A stretch of DNA of 64,000 bases from Gigantopelta aegis (taxonomy: Eukaryota > Mollusca > Gastropoda > Neomphalida > Peltospiridae): NCBI RefSeq assembly GCF_016097555.1, contig NC_054701.1, forward strand, positions 38,084,492 through 38,148,491, in the 5' to 3' direction. Numbering within the stretch: the stretch's first letter is position 1; every line of letters begins with the position of its first letter. The notes below the pieces were generated by a model. It made no database searches and was not told the DNA's origin. It worked only from the letters and a program-made list of their open reading frames with translations. Below, one piece after another: positions 1 to 11,095 of the stretch. A program made the translations under genes and the position numbers.

Positions 1-225
1 ATTTTTAGTTTTGATCATTGAATGTTGTGGGAACTTTTTTTTTCTCAAATATTTTAATTACTAGTTTAGATTATGAATTCTTACATTTTAATTTTGCAAG
101 TATATTTGATAATTACTTCAACCGTGACAAGTAAACATTACATTTAATGAGTCTTTACTTTATTGTGGTTTATTTGGCTAAGAATTTAGCTGCACATGTC
201 TAAAGAACATTCTCCAGACTTCTAA
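1..225. other. intron sequence, nothing recognised
   Basis: AT-rich sequence left of the first SINE, presumably intron of the Tectonic gene whose 5' exon(s) lie outside the window. I see no exon with good splice sites here. Confidence 0.5.
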
Positions 226-517
226 CACTGGTACGCGCTCGCTTGATGCACAGTCTATTTCAGATTGATCCCCGCCGGAGGGTCCACTGGGGTATTTTTC
301 ATTCCATGTCAGTGCACCACGACTGGTATATCAAAGGCTGTGGTATGTGTCATCCTGTCTGTGGGATGGTGCATATAAAAGATCCCTTGCTACTAATGGA
401 AAAGTGTAGCGGATTTCCTCTCTATGACTATATGTTAAAATTACCAAATGTTTGAAATTGAATAGCCAATGATTAACAAATCAATGTGCTCTAGCGGTGT
501 TGTTAAACAAAAGAAAC
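226..517 (+). repeat. tRNA-headed SINE (molluscan type)
   Basis: Partial tRNA-like head (GGTACGCGCTCGCTTGATGC), body with CATATAAAAGATCCCTTGCT, and the tail GTGTTGTTAAACAAAAGAAACT. It ends about 22 bp before the Tectonic exon at 540. Confidence 0.8.
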
Positions 518-539
518 TTTTTCTATATATTTGTTCCAG

Positions 540-3500
540 GACTGCTCAGAAGATGACAAGAAGATCTTCAGTGGCTGTATTCCAGGATTACCTGGGGGTC
601 AACCGGCGCCGGTAGAACGTTACAAGTGTGCCTCAAACCACACCCTCAAGGAGGACTGGTTTCCTCTCATGTGTGTCATGTTTGAGGAGAATGGATTTCT
701 TGGCTATTTCCATGGTGATGTACCCAAACTAGCCACGGATGGTGATTTCAACAGCAAACTCTCAAAGCAAAAGAATTTGTTTACATTTAGGTGAATAGTA
801 TTTCTCTGTTGATAATTTTTTTTTCATCATGAGTGGGGTGGGGTGGGGGGGGGGGTGTTATAGCTCAGTGGTAAAGTGTTTTTCTCAGGTGTGATGGATC
901 AGTTGTCCTCAATGGACTTTTTTCTTGACAATCAGTGCATCACATCTGGTAAATCAAAAACCATGGTGTGTTCTGTCATGTCTGATGCTTTATTATTAGG
1001 AGTAGCCTATGTGGTGTCAATCAAATATTGAAATACATATATGTTAGACACCAAACGGTCAAGAGTTTAAAATGTGCTATGGCACTCTTTAGCAAATGGG
1101 TGGTGGGGGTGCAAGTCGTAGCTCAGTGGTACAGCGCTCGCCTGATGCATGATCGATCTAGGATCAATCCCCGTCAGTGGGCCCATTGGGCTTTCTCGTT
1201 CTAGCTAGTGCTCCACAACTGGTGTAATAAAGGCCATGGTATGTACTATCCTGTCTGCGGGATAGTGCATATAAAAGATCCCTTGCTGCTAATCAAAAAG
1301 AGTAGTCCATGACATGGTGATAGCAGGTTGCCTCTCTCAATATCTTTGTGGTCCCTAACCATATGTCTGATGCTATATAACTGTAAATAAAATGTGTTGA
1401 GTGCATTGTTAACTAAAACATTTCCTTCCTCTTAAGCAAATATTCATTTCCTTTTCGTTGCTCATAAAGTCTGAAGGCACAGAATATTTACTTAATGATA
1501 TTCTTTGATTAGGTGTCTATAGTCTGTCCCATCATTCTATAAAACTGTTTTTTTGTAAATAATTTCAGTTTGGTTTGACGCAGGAAGAAAAGTAAAAGTG
1601 TTTTGGAAATAACAAAAAAAACTACTATTTTTTGTGCAATTTACAAATCAGTTGGCTTAGAAATAAATAACTTGTAGTCAATTTTATAGTATGAAAAAAG
1701 GCATTCCCTGTGGGACAGAATATAGTTAAATATATGATATTAAACAAACCTTCATTTCGTATCATATTTTTTTCCCATGTGAAATGATTTTCAATTGTAA
1801 CAAGCTTTAGCCTTTGATATTCCAGACTTTGGGCATTGGTTTGGATGAGAAAAACCGAATCGGAGAATTGGTCCACCGAGGCGGTTCAATCCCATGATTC
1901 AAGCACCTGAATCAAGTGCTCTTACTGACTGAGCTAGATCCTAACCCGTTAATAATAAAATAAATAATTTAGTTTTTGCTTTTTTGTTATCAAAATTGAG
2001 ATTAATTATTAAGTGAAATAGCTGAACATGTGATACTATTGCAGTAATATTTATTGCAGAAAATCAGTGTGAATTTTAATACAATTAAAATTTTGTTTTG
2101 TGTTTTGTTCCAGAGAAAAAGAAAAGCGATTCCAGGATGAAAATTCTGCTTTGCGGGGATACAGAGATGGCTCGAGTATCCAGACATTCAGTCGCGATGC
2201 AGGCACACTTAGGTTACCGTCTCGGGGAATACTAACCCTGCCCCAGCGCACCGGTACCGGAGCTTGTTCCGATCTAATTTCCGTCAGATTCTTCCGAGAC
2301 ATCAACACTGATTGTGTGCGTTCTCTGACCGCCGCCTTGTGTCGGGATAACTCGTTCTTCAGCTCAGTGATGTATGTGGAGTCGTCGAACACCATAAATC
2401 GTCAGGCGTACAGAGTCCTGATGCAGTACGGTGGGAATAACAACACCATCACCAAGACTGACGTGAAGTACTACTGCACGGACGATGTCAGCCAGTACAT
2501 CAGGTCCAGTAATCCTGCGTCTCCTGTCACCAGCAGACAGTTCTTTAACCCGCCCATCACCGCAGAAAACTGCTCGTACCCTTGTCAAGAACCTCGGTGC
2601 TTGGAGTACAACAAAAACACCAGTCCGCCACCCCCGCTTCAGAGGTGTTCCTGGGATACAGGTGTTGGAACCCCTCCCAGAGGTCCGGTGTGGATTCGCA
2701 GTGCGAATGTGTGCAGTTACCCGGTTCTTAGTCTGGACTACAAGTTCACATGGACCGAAACCAGCATTGTGCAGCTAGATGCGGTACTCATACTAGCAAA
2801 TAATGTGAGCGTCATCACAGATAATCCACCTGTTTTGACGCAGAAAGTTTCGGTATCATTTCAACACAAAGTGCCTGTGGTCAACAGCACAAATCGTAAT
2901 GAACCCTTTTCCAGATCAGGAAATCCGGGTGAGAATCAATTAAGATTACTTAGTTACCAGTAAAGTTTAGAGATCATGTTTGTCTCGACTTCACAAAGGT
3001 GTAGGTATTACTTTTCTGCCAGTGGTGGCGATGGCATCAAGGTTTGTGTTTGGCTCCATTTCTCAGAAACTATAAGTCCTACCCGTAATACTAAACCAAA
3101 TAACATCTGGCTGGGTTAAAGTTCGAGGTGCTACTAACTTTTGATAGAGCCGTTAATAAGTTCCTGCCATTGGTAATAAATGTGACAGGGTTGTTGTTAA
3201 AAAATGTTTAGGTTCATCTGAGCAATAAATGTAGGCAGTTGTATTTCATCTAGTACCATTGTGCCAAGTAACCTTGTGTTTGAAACATGTATGGGTTACC
3301 TGTTAAACTAAGTACTACAATTTTGTGCAAAACAAGGGGTGTTGTAAAAAGATTTGGTCATGTCAAAAATGAGACATGAAAGGTTCCATATTGTTCAGTT
3401 AAAACGTTGAGGGAGGGTTTGTTGTAGTGATATTTTCGGGTCGTACAACAATTGTAGTTTGGTTGATATTGTGCATATAGTGTTTTTAACCACATACATT

Positions 3501-6500
3501 AACATTGTCGCCTATGAGATTTAATTAAATTCTACTGACAAATGAAATGTTTTGCAGGGTATGACTTTGAAAAGCCAGTTCTAAGTGGGTGTCCAGACAA
3601 TGTGACCTCAGACTTCCAGTACATGGAGACCAATGTAAGCCAACAGATGGCTGTATGGAAGCCAGGTTCGTACTGGAGGCTAGTGTATTAATTACAGACA
3701 TGGGTTCAGTTAATAAAAACAAGAAAAGAGAATGGGGGTTCTGGTCTCTGAAAATTCCGAGAACTCATTTCGTTCGTGCAAATCTTAATTTTGCGTAACC
3801 TTTTTTTTTTTTCGTACGAATTGTTCGAGCATCAATTACATGAATATAAATGGTTACACCAAAAAGAAGTGGGTTACATGGATTTATTTCTGCGTAACCG
3901 ATAAATGGGTCACGCAGATTTTCAATTGTCAGAGGCCTGGGGTTTTTCCAGTGACATCCCAGCTGATTTTAAACTACAGCTTTTAGTTGTAACTTGTAAT
4001 TGTAACATAATTACATTCTAGAGCCAAAAGAAGATACCATCTGCCACAATATAGACTATTCTTACTGATTTGTAGCACGGTATCTGTTCTATGTACTTCC
4101 CACAGACAGGTTGATGTTAATTAAAACAAGGGCAAAGCATAAATTGTGTGATTTGAACCATCAGCTCTGATATACAGGGCATTAAGCAGTTCCAAATTTT
4201 TTATCTGTATGCTGTTTACAATTCCATGCAAATTCATTTTCAGTTGACCAATACCATGTAGTTTACAACCAGTATACTGTATAATTTTGAAGCAAAGTAT
4301 CTTAAACTTGAATGCAAGCCAAATTTATTTTTATTTTCATAATTTTTTTCCTGATATTAAATAATACTTTAATTCAGTTTGACTGGGGCTTATATTTGAT
4401 AATTAATCCGATTGACAGATTGATTTTTTAGAAGAAAAAAAATATGGCTAATATAATTTTCCAAATTTAATTGTATTTCATGCTTGTTAATTTCACTTAT
4501 TTTACTTTTCTTTATTATTTTTTTTTAAAATTATTATTATTTTAATTTTTATCACCCCCCCCCCCCCCCCCCCCCCCCCCATTATTTTATTTGAATTAAA
4601 TTGCTTAATATATACTTAGTTGATTTGATTTCTCTGATTTTAGATGTGGATGGATTTTGTAATTCACAGAAGAGGCAAACTTTGAAGTTTGGTGTAGACA
4701 TCCAGTCTGCTTGTAAACTTCGTCTCACACTGGAGGACATTAATAATTGCAGTGCACTGAAGTAAGAAAAACAAGTAGTAAAGTTCTATATATTATGTGT
4801 TCATATAATAATGGCAGTTGTCAACATGGTTAACTTGAATTTATCCATAGTATTTAAAGCTACGACATTTTGTAATATTTTTATCTAAAACTTAGTTTCT
4901 TGCTATAAATAGTTTGGGGTGGGGGGGTTACAGCTATTTGTGTGAATCTTATTTCTAAATATGTAATTACCTACAAATATACTCGTATCTGCATTTTACA
5001 AATATTTTCAAATCTTATCTGTAGTCAAATAAATGCATTTGATTGTGATCATTTGAAGTGTGTTGAATTGTCATCCAACCTGATGATTCAGTAGGATTAC
5101 AGGTATTTTTAATACTTAATACTTAAAAATCTGGTGTGCATCAACATCAGGACAGTGTCTTTGGTTTCAATCAACATCAGAACAATTCAATATCAACTGA
5201 TCACTGATCACATCAAGGCTTCAGTCAACATCAGAACAATTTAATATCAACTGATCACATCAACAGACTGTATTTGGCTTCAGTCAACATCAGAACAATT
5301 CCACATCAACTGATCACATCAAGACACTGTCGTTGGCTTCAGACAACATCAGAACAATTCCACATCAACTGATCACATTAAGGCACTGTCGTTGGCTTCA
5401 GTCAACATCAGAACAATTCCACATCAACTGATCACATCAAGGCACTATCGTTGGCTTCAGTCAACATCAGAACAATTCCACATCAACTGATCACATCAAC
5501 ACACTGTCTCTGGCTTCAGTCAACATCAGAACAATTCCACATCAACTGATCACATCAACACACTGTCTCTGGCTTCAGTCAACATCAGAACAATTCAATA
5601 TCAACTGATCACATCAAGACACTGTCGTTGGCTTCAGTCAACATCAGAACAATTCCACATCAACTGATCACATCAACACACTGTCTTTGGTTTCAGTCAA
5701 CATCAGAACAATTAAAAAACACTAGATATACAGTAATGAATATTCGAAGCAGCAAACTGTTATAGGTCAATCAGAATGAATTTAATGAATGTTAAACATC
5801 ACCCTAGCACAAAATATACATCAACTATTGGGTGATAAACTGTGTCACCTAGAAGTACCATACAGAATGTTTTAGGACTATGTACCTTTAAATGTCTTAC
5901 TTTGTGATAATGCTTTGTTGTTGTTTCTGAATTTTCAGGACACAGATCTTGAACCATTTAAGCATTCTCATGCCATCTGCCTATCTGGGGCGGTATGGTG
6001 TCAGCGATCCCAGGAACCTGACCCACTGGGTTACTGTTATGAGGTATTTATTATTATTATTTATTTCCATTTGTTTAACTTTGATTTAGAGACAAAAACT
6101 CAACTCCAACCATCTACCTAATTACATGTTAACCATAGATTACTCTTTCACAGTTCCATTTGACATGATGGACTATGTTGTTAGTCTTTCATTCCGTATA
6201 TTTTATAAAATATTGGTAGCAAAGATTTGATATGGAAACAGTGAGTTTTAAATATTTATTATGGAACAGGATCTAACTTGGTCTCCGAGGTATGTGCTAA
6301 CCTATCTGTAGGACATACAAAAGATCGTCACTGTTAATGAAATAAGGTAGTGGGTTTCTCCAATATGTCAGAATTAATTATCAAATGTGTAATATCCAAT
6401 AGTCAGAGTTTAGTTATTCTATGTGTTCTAGTGTCTGTGATGTTGTTAAACAAAACTTTACTCTCCAACTTGATTTTTATTTTTTTATTTTTTTAAGAGA

Positions 6501-8718
6501 TATACCATTTTACATCTTCAATGTTGAAAACCAAACCAACGTACAAGTTCCATCAAACAGCAATGAATCGTACATCGCTGTGAACGTGGTGGACTTCATT
6601 AAAGGTGTCTGTGCCAACATCACCAATGGAATACATCTAGACATCATGTATGGCGAGTCAGGCCGTGCACGAGACTATCCAATCAGAGAGATTGTTGGAG
6701 CAAGAGTTGGGTAATGAATTTATAGAATCAGGGGTGGGAATTCTCCTCGGATCAGCTGTTTTCCTCTCATGGAACATTGCATTAACCCGCATTTTAATCG
6801 TCCTTTCCACCAAATTGTGTAAGATGGCACAGATTTTAACCTAGGATTTCAAGAATTTCCATGACCCCTCTAGATTTCCTCTTTTTTACAGTTCACCAAT
6901 TCCCACCCCTGATAGAATGTATTGTATTGCACTGTGCTGTAGTTTAGTAACTAAATACTAAATTTACTAATATTAAGTTTAAAATAACATTTTCTTTTAA
7001 GGGGACATTCCTGAGTTTGCTGCATTGTAAGATATTTCCCACTAATAAAATATTTCTACGATTAAACTTTCACATTAAATTTAGAATATCAGTGTCTGTA
7101 AATTCAATGTGTTTCTGGTCGTCTTAATATTTAAAGCTATATTTTAGGAAATAAAATGAAATTTAACCTAGTATAAATATTAGATCGATCAGAGACATGT
7201 TTAATATACAGCCACCAATATTTTATGTAACTACAATTGTTAAAATTTTTCTGTTAGTTGATAATATCTTAAAAATTGCAGCAAACTCAGGAATGTCCCT
7301 TTAAGTATAGAGAATTCGAAATTGCATATTGTAATGAATGTACATTATGATGTGGATAAAATTATGGTATTTTCAGATTCACGGTGACAAACTGGCAGTT
7401 TTCATGCACAAGCCCTGGCACTTTTGCTTGTTTGAATAATAATTTGCTGACTCGGACGTTTCTCCTCACCAGTTCTGTGAGGTTCATCAAAGTGCCGGCC
7501 AGCACACCCCCAGAGCCTATCAAGTACGTACAGACTGACATGTTTATGTGTAGTTCACTGTGGCTTCAGTAACATACTGGATGGATGAATATTGAATAGC
7601 ATATCAAAAAAAGTTTGTTTTATTTAATGACGCCACTAGAGCACATTGATTTATCTATCTTATCATCGGCTATTGGACGTCAAACATATGGTCATTCTGA
7701 CACTGCTTTTTAGAGGAGACCCGCTGTCACCACATAAGCTACTCTTTTACAACAGGCAGCCAGGGATCTTTTATTTGCGCTTCCCACAGGCAGGGTAGCA
7801 CAAACCATGGCCTTTGTTGAACCAGTTATGGATCACTGGTCGGTGCAAGTGGTTTACACCTACCCATTGAGCCTTGCGGAGCACTCACTCAGGGTTTGGA
7901 GTTGGTATCTGGATTAAAAATCCCATGCCTCGACTGGGATCCGAACCCAGTACCTACCAGCCTCTAGACCGATGGCCTAACCACGATGCCACTGAGGCCT
8001 GTAAATAGCATGTCAGTGGTTGGTTCCGGTTTCCCCACATAAATTAAAAATGTATGCAATCAAAGTATCAATATCCAAATATAAACTGTCATGATTCATT
8101 TTTAAATGTTTGCTATTACATAATATATAATGGATAATTGGATATTGATAACTTAAGGAATGGATGCACAATATATTATAACTTTCTTTCTTTCCTGGCA
8201 TTGACATCAACCTCCAAATTCAAACAGTTTAAACTCAAAGACCTGCTTAATCAAAATCCTCAAATATCAGACCATTTCAGCAGAGGGCCTTTAGACTGGG
8301 TTTTTTTTTTAATTATCATTATAATTTTTTAAATAAGGAAGATAACAGAAATAAAGGACAAGAAAAATGGTCTATTATGGTCAATTTATGAGTTCTGGGG
8401 TGTGTGGGGGGGTGGGGGTGGGTAAACTGGGTTACCAGCAAATAATATTGGATTTTTTAAAGATGTATTTAATCCATTATTTGTTTTTTGGTCAGGTTCT
8501 ACACGAGTCATCCGGCCACCTGCTACAGTGACTCCTGCTTGCGGTACTTTGCTGACTATGACCAGACCATCTGCCACTATGACACTTGCTGGAGGGAACT
8601 GCTGTATCCCCTGACCGATTCCTACACTGCCGAACCTCCATTATACACACTTGGTTTCTCACTTGTGCTCGTCATATTTAGCGTGGCTTATTTCATGATA
8701 ACACGACCTTGGTTCTGA
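540..8718 (+). CDS. Tectonic family protein (TCTN2-like), 5' partial
   Basis: Tectonics are part of the MKS complex at the ciliary transition zone, which gates membrane proteins into cilia. Eight exons join in one frame through GT/AG sites: 540-790, 2114-2928, 3558-3665, 4644-4761, 5939-6043, 6498-6710, 7377-7523 and 8496-8718 (stop TGA), giving 659 residues. Tectonic features seen are an opening DCSEDDKKIFSGC block (the usual CCCD motif should be in the missing exon), the NPGYDFEKPVLSG junction, and the LKFGVDIQSACKLRL and YLGRYGVSDPRNLTHW blocks, all cysteine-rich and extracytoplasmic in character. The last exon ends in a hydrophobic segment (LGFSLVLVIFSVAYFM) followed by TRPWF, so the protein is probably anchored by a C-terminal membrane helix as in TCTN2/TCTN3. 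The donor at 3665 was chosen over the GTAAGC at 3635 because only it keeps frame with the next exon. The signal peptide and start are not in the window. TCTN2 rather than TCTN1/3 is an inference from length and the C-terminal helix. Confidence 0.88.
855..1100 (+). repeat. degenerate SINE copy
   Basis: tRNA-like head (TTATAGCTCAGTGGTAAAG) followed by decayed body phrases (CATGGTGTGTTCTGTCATGTC, GAGTAGCCTATGTGGTGTC in pieces). More diverged than the copy at 1113. Confidence 0.6.
1113..1433 (+). repeat. tRNA-headed SINE
   Basis: GTCGTAGCTCAGTGGTACAG head with an RGTTCRANYCC-like box B, the ATAAAAGATCCCTTGCTGC body, and a different tail from most copies (GTGTTGAGTGCATTGTTAAC then CATTTCCTT). This points to at least two tail subfamilies. 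Confidence 0.8.
1872..1948 (-). repeat. SINE head fragment (tRNA-like)
   Basis: On the minus strand, GATCTAGCTCAGTCAGTAAG and GGGATTGAACCG form a tRNA-like head with no recognisable SINE body. No intact acceptor or anticodon structure is evident, so it is not called as a tRNA gene. Confidence 0.5.
3740..3940. repeat. possible small MITE in Tectonic intron
   Basis: Imperfect inverted ends (CTGGTCTCTGAAAATT and its diverged complement AATTGTCAGAGGCC) enclose repeats of GCGTAACC/GGTTAC. Related sequence lies at about 29,735-29,900 (GTCTCTGAAAATTAC, TTTTGCATAACC). Confidence 0.4.
4555..4580. repeat. poly-C tract (26 C)
   Basis: Uninterrupted C homopolymer in Tectonic intron 3, about 60 bp upstream of the exon at 4644. 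Confidence 0.9.
5140..5715. repeat. 59-bp minisatellite in Tectonic intron
   Basis: About nine and a half tandem copies of a 59-bp unit built on CAACATCAGAACAATTC, CATCAACTGATCACATCA and CACTGTCTYTGGCTTCAGT. The first copies are slightly rearranged. Units differ at few positions, so the array is young or homogenised. Confidence 0.9.
6250..6466 (+). repeat. SINE fragment (body and tail)
   Basis: Decayed head, then ACAAAAGATCGTCACTG, ATATCCAATAGTCAG and the tail GATGTTGTTAAACAAAACTT. It ends about 32 bp before the Tectonic exon at 6498. Confidence 0.65.
7001..7300. mobile_element. 300-bp MITE with TTAA target sites (piggyBac-like)
   Basis: Ends RGGGACATTCCTGAGTTTGC are inverted repeats of about 24 bp, flanked by TTAA at 6997-7000 and 7301-7304. 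There is no ORF. The TTAA duplication points to piggyBac-type mobilisation. Located in Tectonic intron 6. Confidence 0.85.
7607..8002 (-). repeat. full-length tRNA-headed SINE
   Basis: The minus strand reads from the tRNA-like head (GGTTCGGATCCCAGTCGAGG) to the tail GCGTCATTAAATAAAACAAAC. The flanks AATAGCATATCA and AATAGCATGTCA look like a 12-bp target duplication with one difference. Located in Tectonic intron 7. Confidence 0.85.
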
Positions 8719-10855
8719 TAGGACTTAGAAAATAAAAAATCATCTGTTTCAAACATATTGTATATTGCCAGAGGACTTGTTTATAAAACTAAAACCTAAA
8801 CTTAAGCTTTATCCAGATTTTAATGCCATGAGAAATATGATTTTCATCAATATCATAGCATTAATAATTTTGACTCAGTAAATTTAAAAAGCATGGATAC
8901 TTACAATATTTTGCATTAATGAAATATTTGGATCATGCATCTGAGATTAATTTATTTTAACTTGATAACATTGGTTATATTATATAGAGATGAAAGTTTT
9001 GTGGATTTTGAATGGTCTTTACAGTGTTTCCAGGTTTTTCAGTGTTTTATTCAAAATGTTCATAATCTTCATCCATAGCTTGCAATATGGTTACTACTGA
9101 TGCTTGGCAAACATTCTGAATGGGGTTTGTCATTTTAACCCATTGTGCAACCTTAACCCTCAGGCAAGTCTCAGTACCTGACCATCAATATTAAAAAAAA
9201 AAAATAAAAAAAAAGGGAATCGACTGTCGTCTGATTATCAGAATGAAACTTAACATATTTTAAAAGATTCATCCTTAAAAGACGTTTGACTTCTTTTTAC
9301 TTGGTCGTGTAGGACCAAGCTGATACATTATCAGGATATTTTATAGCATTCTGTGTTAATGGAAGTATTTTGATGATTTATTTCCAAATAGTCAATTCCA
9401 ACAAATTAAAAATTAAAATCGATTAAATTTGGAGGACAGCTATGTTGTACTTGACCATTTTGTGAACATTTATGCTGGTTTTACTTTTGCTTTTTTGAGG
9501 AAATTTGCGACGGTAAAACTAGCATCAACATCCATGAATTGCCAAATACAAGAGTTATCCTCAATCTAATTCAATAAATGGTTATTGAAACATTTTTGTT
9601 AGTGTACATAATAATTTTTTAATGAGACTGTAGTTATATTAAAAAAGCCTGGCCACTCTTATCATGTTTCATATCATTTGCTTTGTAACTATTATTACTG
9701 ACTTTACTTTTAAAAAAATTTCACAACTGACAGTGCTCGATAATGTGTAACACTTTAGCAATAATATGGCATAGTTGCCGTTATTTACTTCCAGCATTCC
9801 TGTCAGCATCACACAAACCCTTACGAACAGCATTTAGGTAAAATATTTTAGTGGAACACACATTTTATTTTTAAAACAAACTTTTGTAGGTTTAAAGGAA
9901 GTACTAAATGGAAAAAAATAGGGTAGGAATTTCCAACATGTTAATGGTGGTTTTAGTGTCCCAAATGGATTGCAGTAGCTAATAAAATTTTGCAGCATAC
10001 AGATTGAATTAGAACTAAAGTAAATTTGTTAAATGTTTTTTGTTTTTTTTTTTAAAATAGAGGTTCCGATAGTACAGATGGCTTAGTCATATTGAGCCAA
10101 ATTTTATAAAGCCTACTTATGTCGTACACATACACACATACATGTGTGTAACTACATTTACAATGCTTAAACACTTATTCAGTTCCAAGATTTCAAAATA
10201 AAATGTTTATTTTTTGTTGCCTTGTTTGAATTACACCAGATTGACTACTATTTTAAGATGATATCAATGTTGTGATGTATTGATTAGTTATTACCGTTTT
10301 TATTCCGTCCAGCTTTGTTTGTTATATTGTTGATCATTTTACATTCAATTTGTGCTAATTTTGCATATGGTGTTCAGAAAAAGAAAATATGGTGTCCATG
10401 TAATAAGAGGACTACTTGTAACAAGTATTTTATCCTTTACATCTTTCTTGTAGTTCAAGTAAAGACAAGAAAAATTTAATATTTAAACATCTATTTATTA
10501 AGTCTTGTGTACAGAAAACCATTCACAGGATGGATACATTTTTATTTAGACCAGTTACATTTTGTTGTTGACAATCAACAATAAAAATGGTATAGCAAGT
10601 TAAATCTTTAATCATACTACATAGATATTAACTTCTCATATACAGTGTACCAGTACTTGAATTTTTCTTTCTTATATTTTAAGTGTCTGTAAATTTTTGT
10701 TTTACATGTATTTTTGCCATGGTATTGTCAAGAAGATTTTAATGACTTACTGTAGTTCAGAAATCATGTATTTCATGTACATAAGATTTTAATTTATATT
10801 GTTTTTATACCTTATACCAATTTTTTAAAAAATAAACATTTCAACAAAATGCTGT
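8719..10855 (+). other. probable 3' UTR of the Tectonic gene
   Basis: No reading frame or transposon is recognised in most of this AT-rich stretch. AATAAA hexamers occur at 8731 (only about 13 bp after the stop), near 9573, 10196 and 10578, and at 10831. The last is followed by GT-rich sequence at about 10851-10875, the arrangement expected at a cleavage site. A 3' UTR of about 2.1 kb is therefore likely, with shorter forms possible. Confidence 0.5.
10831..10836 (+). terminator. candidate poly(A) signal, Tectonic gene
   Basis: AATAAA about 2.1 kb after the stop codon, followed within 15-40 bp by a TGTATGTTGTGTTGTTT stretch that would serve as a downstream element. Confidence 0.5.
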
Positions 10856-10892
10856 ATGTTGTGTTGTTTATTATTTCTCCCTTCTCCGTGTG

Positions 10893-11060
10893 TACACAGG
10901 TAGAGGACTGAGGGGTTTGTACTTGTAGGATTAATCCCACTATTTGTTTCCCATGCTAGCTGATACTCTGCAAATGATATATTAAACATGGTACCAAGTA
11001 TCGCCCAATAACACAGTTTAAAATGTGCTAAAGTGTTATTAAACATTTCTTTGTCTTCCC
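10893..11060 (+). repeat. SINE tail fragment
   Basis: GTGCTAAAGTGTTATTAAAC and TTTCTTTGTC resemble the second SINE tail type, as at 1400-1433. The head is not recognisable except for a weak GGATTAATCCC box. Confidence 0.4.

Positions 11061-11095
<35 letters not shown>

Noticed and set aside
3635-3640. GTAAGC as the donor of Tectonic exon 3
   Set aside because: It leaves the wrong phase for the exon at 4644. The donor after 3665 keeps the VDGFCNSQKRQ reading frame.
5140-5715. CRISPR-like regular repeats
   Set aside because: Units are contiguous 59-bp tandem copies without unique spacers, in a eukaryotic intron.
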